58,317 nt of DNA, taken from assembly GCA_026932145.1 (NCBI GenBank), contig JAIXKT010000024.1, positions 1-58,317 on the forward strand, read 5' to 3'. Positions 55,320-58,317 of the stretch are shown here, one piece after another (within the stretch, counting starts at the first letter, position 1; every line of letters begins with the position of its first letter). Both the position numbers and the translations under genes were made by a program. The stretch is from Bacteroidia bacterium (GTDB lineage: Bacteria; Bacteroidota; Bacteroidia; J057; JAIXKT01). The notes beneath the pieces were generated by a model. That model was not told where the DNA came from. It did not search any database and saw only the letters and a program-made list of their open reading frames with translations.

Positions 55320-58142
55320 ATGAAAACCAAATTGTTGTTAATAGATGCTTATGCACTGCTGTATCGTTCACATTTTGCGTTCTCAAAAAACCCCCGAACT
55401 ACCAGTACCGGAATAAACACATCGTCTATTTTTGGGTTTACAAACTCCTTGTTAGAGGTTGTGTTTAGATATGAGCCTCAATACTTGGGTGTCGCCTTTG
55501 ATACGGGAGAACCTTCTGTTAGGCATGAAGCCTTTTTTGCCTATAAAGCACACCGCCAAGCTATGCCGGAAGAATTAGCTGCCGCTATTCCGTATTGCCA
55601 TGAACTATTAGAAGCCCTAAAAATCCCCATCCTAAGCATGGCAGGCTACGAAGCCGATGATGTTATCGGAACTATTGCAACTCAGGCTGCACACCAAAAC
55701 ATAACCGTTTTGATGTTTACTCCAGATAAAGACTATGCCCAATTAGTAAATGACCACATCTTTTGGCTAAGACCGGGCAACAAAGACCGTCCGGAAGAAT
55801 TATTAGACAGAGATGCTGTTAAGGAAAAACTGGGAATATCTCCAGAACAAGTTGCTGATTGGTTGGGATTAAGAGGTGATGCTTCGGATAACATCCCCGG
55901 AGTTCCCAAAATAGGCGAAAAGACTGCCCTTGAACTCTTACAGCAGTTCCAAAACCTCGAAGAAATTATCCAAAACACCCATAGAATTACTAAAAAAAGT
56001 GTCAGAGAAACCCTTGAAACAAATGCAGATTTAGGTATTTTATCTAAAAAGTTAGCAACAATTCTTATAGATGTACCCGTAACTTTGGATTTACCGGCTT
56101 TGGCTATCTGCGACCCAGACTGGCAACGCCTAAAAGCTATTTTAACCCAATTAGAATTTAAAACGCTATCTGCCCGATTAACAGGTAAATATGCTAACTT
56201 CGTAAAGACAATAACTTCTTCCCATACCAATAACCCTAACCCAACATTATTTTCTGCGCTACCTTTTCCGGCTATACAAAACGGAACTTCATCACCTCAA
56301 CAAGAACTGTTTTCTAATACAGAAAAAAATATTCTGAATTACCCACACCAATACTTTTTGTGCAGCACAGAATCTGAATGTGAAAAGTTGGTGGAGCAGG
56401 CTTTGCAGCAACCTTTATTTTGCTTTGATACCGAAACGACTTCCTTGAATATTGCTGAGGCAGAGCTTGTAGCCCTCACCATTTCATTTGAAGCGGGAAA
56501 AGCCTATTGTATTCTGTTTCCGGCTGATGATAGCCAAACACGAAAAAAAATAGAACTATTTAGAAAGATATTCACAAACCCAAATTGCCTGAAAATAGCT
56601 CAAAATATCAGCTACGATATGCACATTTTGCAGAAATATGGAATTAATGTTTGCCAACCCTTTTATGATACTATGCTGGCACATTATATCTTAGATTCTG
56701 ATAGTAAGCATAATATGGATTTTCTTTCGCAGAAATATTTAAGTTATATCCCCGTTTCAATAGAATCACTTATTGGGAAAAAAGGAAAAAAACAACTTTC
56801 GATGCGTCATGTAGAGACCCATAAGTTGGTAGAATATGCCTGCGAAGATGCTGACGTTACGTTGCAGTTGTATCATAAGTTTGAAGAGCAGTTTAATCTT
56901 CCGGAGTTACACGCGCCAAAATATATTTTAGAAAATATCGAATTGCCGTTAGTGCCTGTTTTAAATGACATGGAAAGCACCGGAATAAAAATAGACATTT
57001 CTTTTTTGCAGGCGTATTCTGCTGAACTCGCTGCGGAATCTTCTGTGCTTGAACAAACAATCTATGAATTGGCAGGTGAGCAATTTAACATCAGTTCACC
57101 CAAACAGCTTGGGGTGGTTTTATTTGAAAAATTAGGTATTGCCAGCGGCAAAAAAACGCCGACAGGGCAGTATTCTACTGACGAAGAGGTGATGCAGCAA
57201 CTCTTAGGGTCTCACCCAATTGTAGAGAAACTCTTAGATTACAGAGAGTTAATCAAGTTACGCTCTACATACGTAGATGCTTTACCGATGTTAGTAAACT
57301 CCCGCACAGGAAGGGTTCATACTACTTACAATCAGGCTGTTACATCAACAGGGAGGTTAAGCTCCCAAAATCCCAACCTCCAAAATATTCCTATTCGCAC
57401 CCTTCGGGGAAAAGAAATCCGAAAAGCATTTATTGCCGAGAAAGGCTGCAAACTCATGGCAGCAGATTATTCCCAAATTGAACTGCGCATCATGGCGGCA
57501 CTAAGTCAAGATTCTAACATGATAGTAGCTTTTGCAAAACACGCCGATATTCATACAGAAACAGCAGCCAAAGTATTTGGAGTACCGCCTGAGCAAGTAA
57601 ATGCAGAAATGCGCCGAAAAGCCAAAACAATTAACTTTGGAATCATCTACGGAATTACCCCCTTTGGTTTAGCCCAGCGACTGACTATTAAAAAAAGCGA
57701 AGCACAAGCTATCATAGATGCTTATTTTGAACAGTTTCCGGGAATCAAAAAGTATATGCTCTCTTCGATAGAAAGAACACGCGTCTCCGGATACGCAGAA
57801 ACGATGCTTGGAAGAAGGCGATACTTAAAGGACATTCATTCCGCGAATGCTACCATTCGTGGCTTTGCAGAAAGAAACGCCATCAATGCACCTATTCAAG
57901 GTTCAGCAGCAGACATGATTAAATTAGCCATGATAAACCTGCATAAAGCATTGATAAAAAATAACTTAAAATCAAAAATTATTTTACAGGTTCATGATGA
58001 ACTACTTTTAGAAATTCCCGAAACAGAAATCGAAATAGTTAAGCAAATAGCAGAAAAAACGATGGTAGAGGCGATGCCGCTTCCCAATGTGCCGGTTGAA
58101 GTTTCGGTTGGAATAGCCAACAATTGGTTAGATGCGCACTAA
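55320..58142 (+). CDS. polA: DNA polymerase I
   Basis: A 940-residue enzyme for Okazaki-fragment processing and repair. Residues about 1-300 are the 5'-3' exonuclease (LLLIDAYALLYRSHFAF, YEADDVIGTIA, LRGDASDNIPGVPKIGEKTA). A 3'-5' exonuclease follows with its first acidic pair intact (FDTETTS) and the YACEDADVTLQLY motif, so proofreading is probably active. The polymerase domain has motif A (AADYSQIELRIMAALS), motif B (RRKAKTINFGIIYGI) and motif C (LQVHDELLLE). The ATG at 55320 begins the conserved N-terminus. The 58143-58317 tail of the window is AT-rich and holds nothing recognisable. Confidence 0.97.
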   Translation: MKTKLLLIDAYALLYRSHFAFSKNPRTTSTGINTSSIFGFTNSLLEVVFRYEPQYLGVAFDTGEPSVRHEAFFAYKAHRQAMPEELAAAIPYCHELLEALKIPILSMAGYEADDVIGTIATQAAHQNITVLMFTPDKDYAQLVNDHIFWLRPGNKDRPEELLDRDAVKEKLGISPEQVADWLGLRGDASDNIPGVPKIGEKTALELLQQFQNLEEIIQNTHRITKKSVRETLETNADLGILSKKLATILIDVPVTLDLPALAICDPDWQRLKAILTQLEFKTLSARLTGKYANFVKTITSSHTNNPNPTLFSALPFPAIQNGTSSPQQELFSNTEKNILNYPHQYFLCSTESECEKLVEQALQQPLFCFDTETTSLNIAEAELVALTISFEAGKAYCILFPADDSQTRKKIELFRKIFTNPNCLKIAQNISYDMHILQKYGINVCQPFYDTMLAHYILDSDSKHNMDFLSQKYLSYIPVSIESLIGKKGKKQLSMRHVETHKLVEYACEDADVTLQLYHKFEEQFNLPELHAPKYILENIELPLVPVLNDMESTGIKIDISFLQAYSAELAAESSVLEQTIYELAGEQFNISSPKQLGVVLFEKLGIASGKKTPTGQYSTDEEVMQQLLGSHPIVEKLLDYRELIKLRSTYVDALPMLVNSRTGRVHTTYNQAVTSTGRLSSQNPNLQNIPIRTLRGKEIRKAFIAEKGCKLMAADYSQIELRIMAALSQDSNMIVAFAKHADIHTETAAKVFGVPPEQVNAEMRRKAKTINFGIIYGITPFGLAQRLTIKKSEAQAIIDAYFEQFPGIKKYMLSSIERTRVSGYAETMLGRRRYLKDIHSANATIRGFAERNAINAPIQGSAADMIKLAMINLHKALIKNNLKSKIILQVHDELLLEIPETEIEIVKQIAEKTMVEAMPLPNVPVEVSVGIANNWLDAH

Positions 58143-58317
58143 CCAACATTTTTAATTTTTAATTAATTAAGTATTTATAAATTGGGTAAGATGCTGATTT
58201 TAGTATATTTATCTGTAATCAAAACAAACAAAAAACCAACATTTATCCGAGGTTAAAAGTAGTCTAATACGATAGTGAAAAATAAACAAGACCAATATTT
58301 TGCATATTGGATTTTTT

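Noticed and set aside
55733-56230. 165-residue minus-strand frame inside polA
   Set aside because: It is antisense to the conserved 5'-3' exonuclease region, with no start context or family signature.
1-58317. tRNA, rRNA or insertion-sequence transposase
   Set aside because: No cloverleaf with a TTCGA-type T-arm, no rRNA-like segment and no transposase motif was found by reading the gaps and frames; a tRNAscan or Infernal run could still find a missed small RNA.

Overview
The window comes from the chromosome of a member of the Bacteroidota. The evidence is repeated promoter boxes of the form TAnnTTTG, very few Shine-Dalgarno sequences, TonB-dependent receptors with carboxypeptidase-regulatory N-domains, PorV-like and PorE-like proteins, and four large secreted proteins with type IX secretion (T9SS) C-terminal sorting domains. 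The genus cannot be named from this sequence. TGA is an ordinary stop codon here (it ends the phosphoglucomutase, urocanate hydratase and HYC_CC_PP-like genes).

Left end, about 1-8165, is an AT-rich accessory (defence-type) island. It holds a TARG1/DarG-like macro-domain protein and a gene-free 0.7-kb stretch packed with long inverted repeats, one of which has the geometry of an integron attC site. Next comes a compact restriction-modification operon: an XRE controller, a fused m5C+m6A methyltransferase, an HNH endonuclease, and a small gene broken by an in-frame TGA. A 220-residue protein follows that by eye resembles the N-terminal half of a prokaryotic Argonaute without its PIWI half, then a patatin-like phospholipase. 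The controller promoter is overlapped by three TTGTCA/TGACAA half-sites, which suggests autoregulation.

From 8342 onward the content is housekeeping and envelope genes. Two tandem OmpH/Skp chaperones and glutamate racemase lead to a secreted S9 peptidase. A three-gene surface operon follows (TonB receptor, 1349-residue secreted protein, PorV-like protein), closed by a clear terminator at 21886-21929. A five-gene stretch (Gfo/Idh/MocA oxidoreductase, lipoprotein, polyprenyl-phosphate sugar transferase, PorE-like TPR/PD40/OmpA protein, Omp28 lipoprotein) probably links glycan synthesis and T9SS assembly at the cell surface. An unrecognised 635-residue protein and an isolated nuoG come next; the nuoG stop codon lies inside a perfect 34-bp palindrome. 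On the minus strand are three envelope genes (DUF2490-like, DUF5723-like, lipoprotein) and fumC.

The last third holds a Cys/His-rich HYC_CC_PP-like protein with a metal-type TonB receptor, a phosphohexomutase, two small unknowns and a solitary hutU. After these come a small T9SS cargo protein, a sulfotransferase, a T9SS subtilase (minus strand), a 1154-residue T9SS protein with a lamin-tail domain and three near-identical Ig-like repeats, and a 27-bp-stem terminator. The window closes with an AhpD-like protein (minus strand), an acyl-CoA carboxylase beta subunit and DNA polymerase I. No rRNA, tRNA, CRISPR array or complete insertion sequence was seen.
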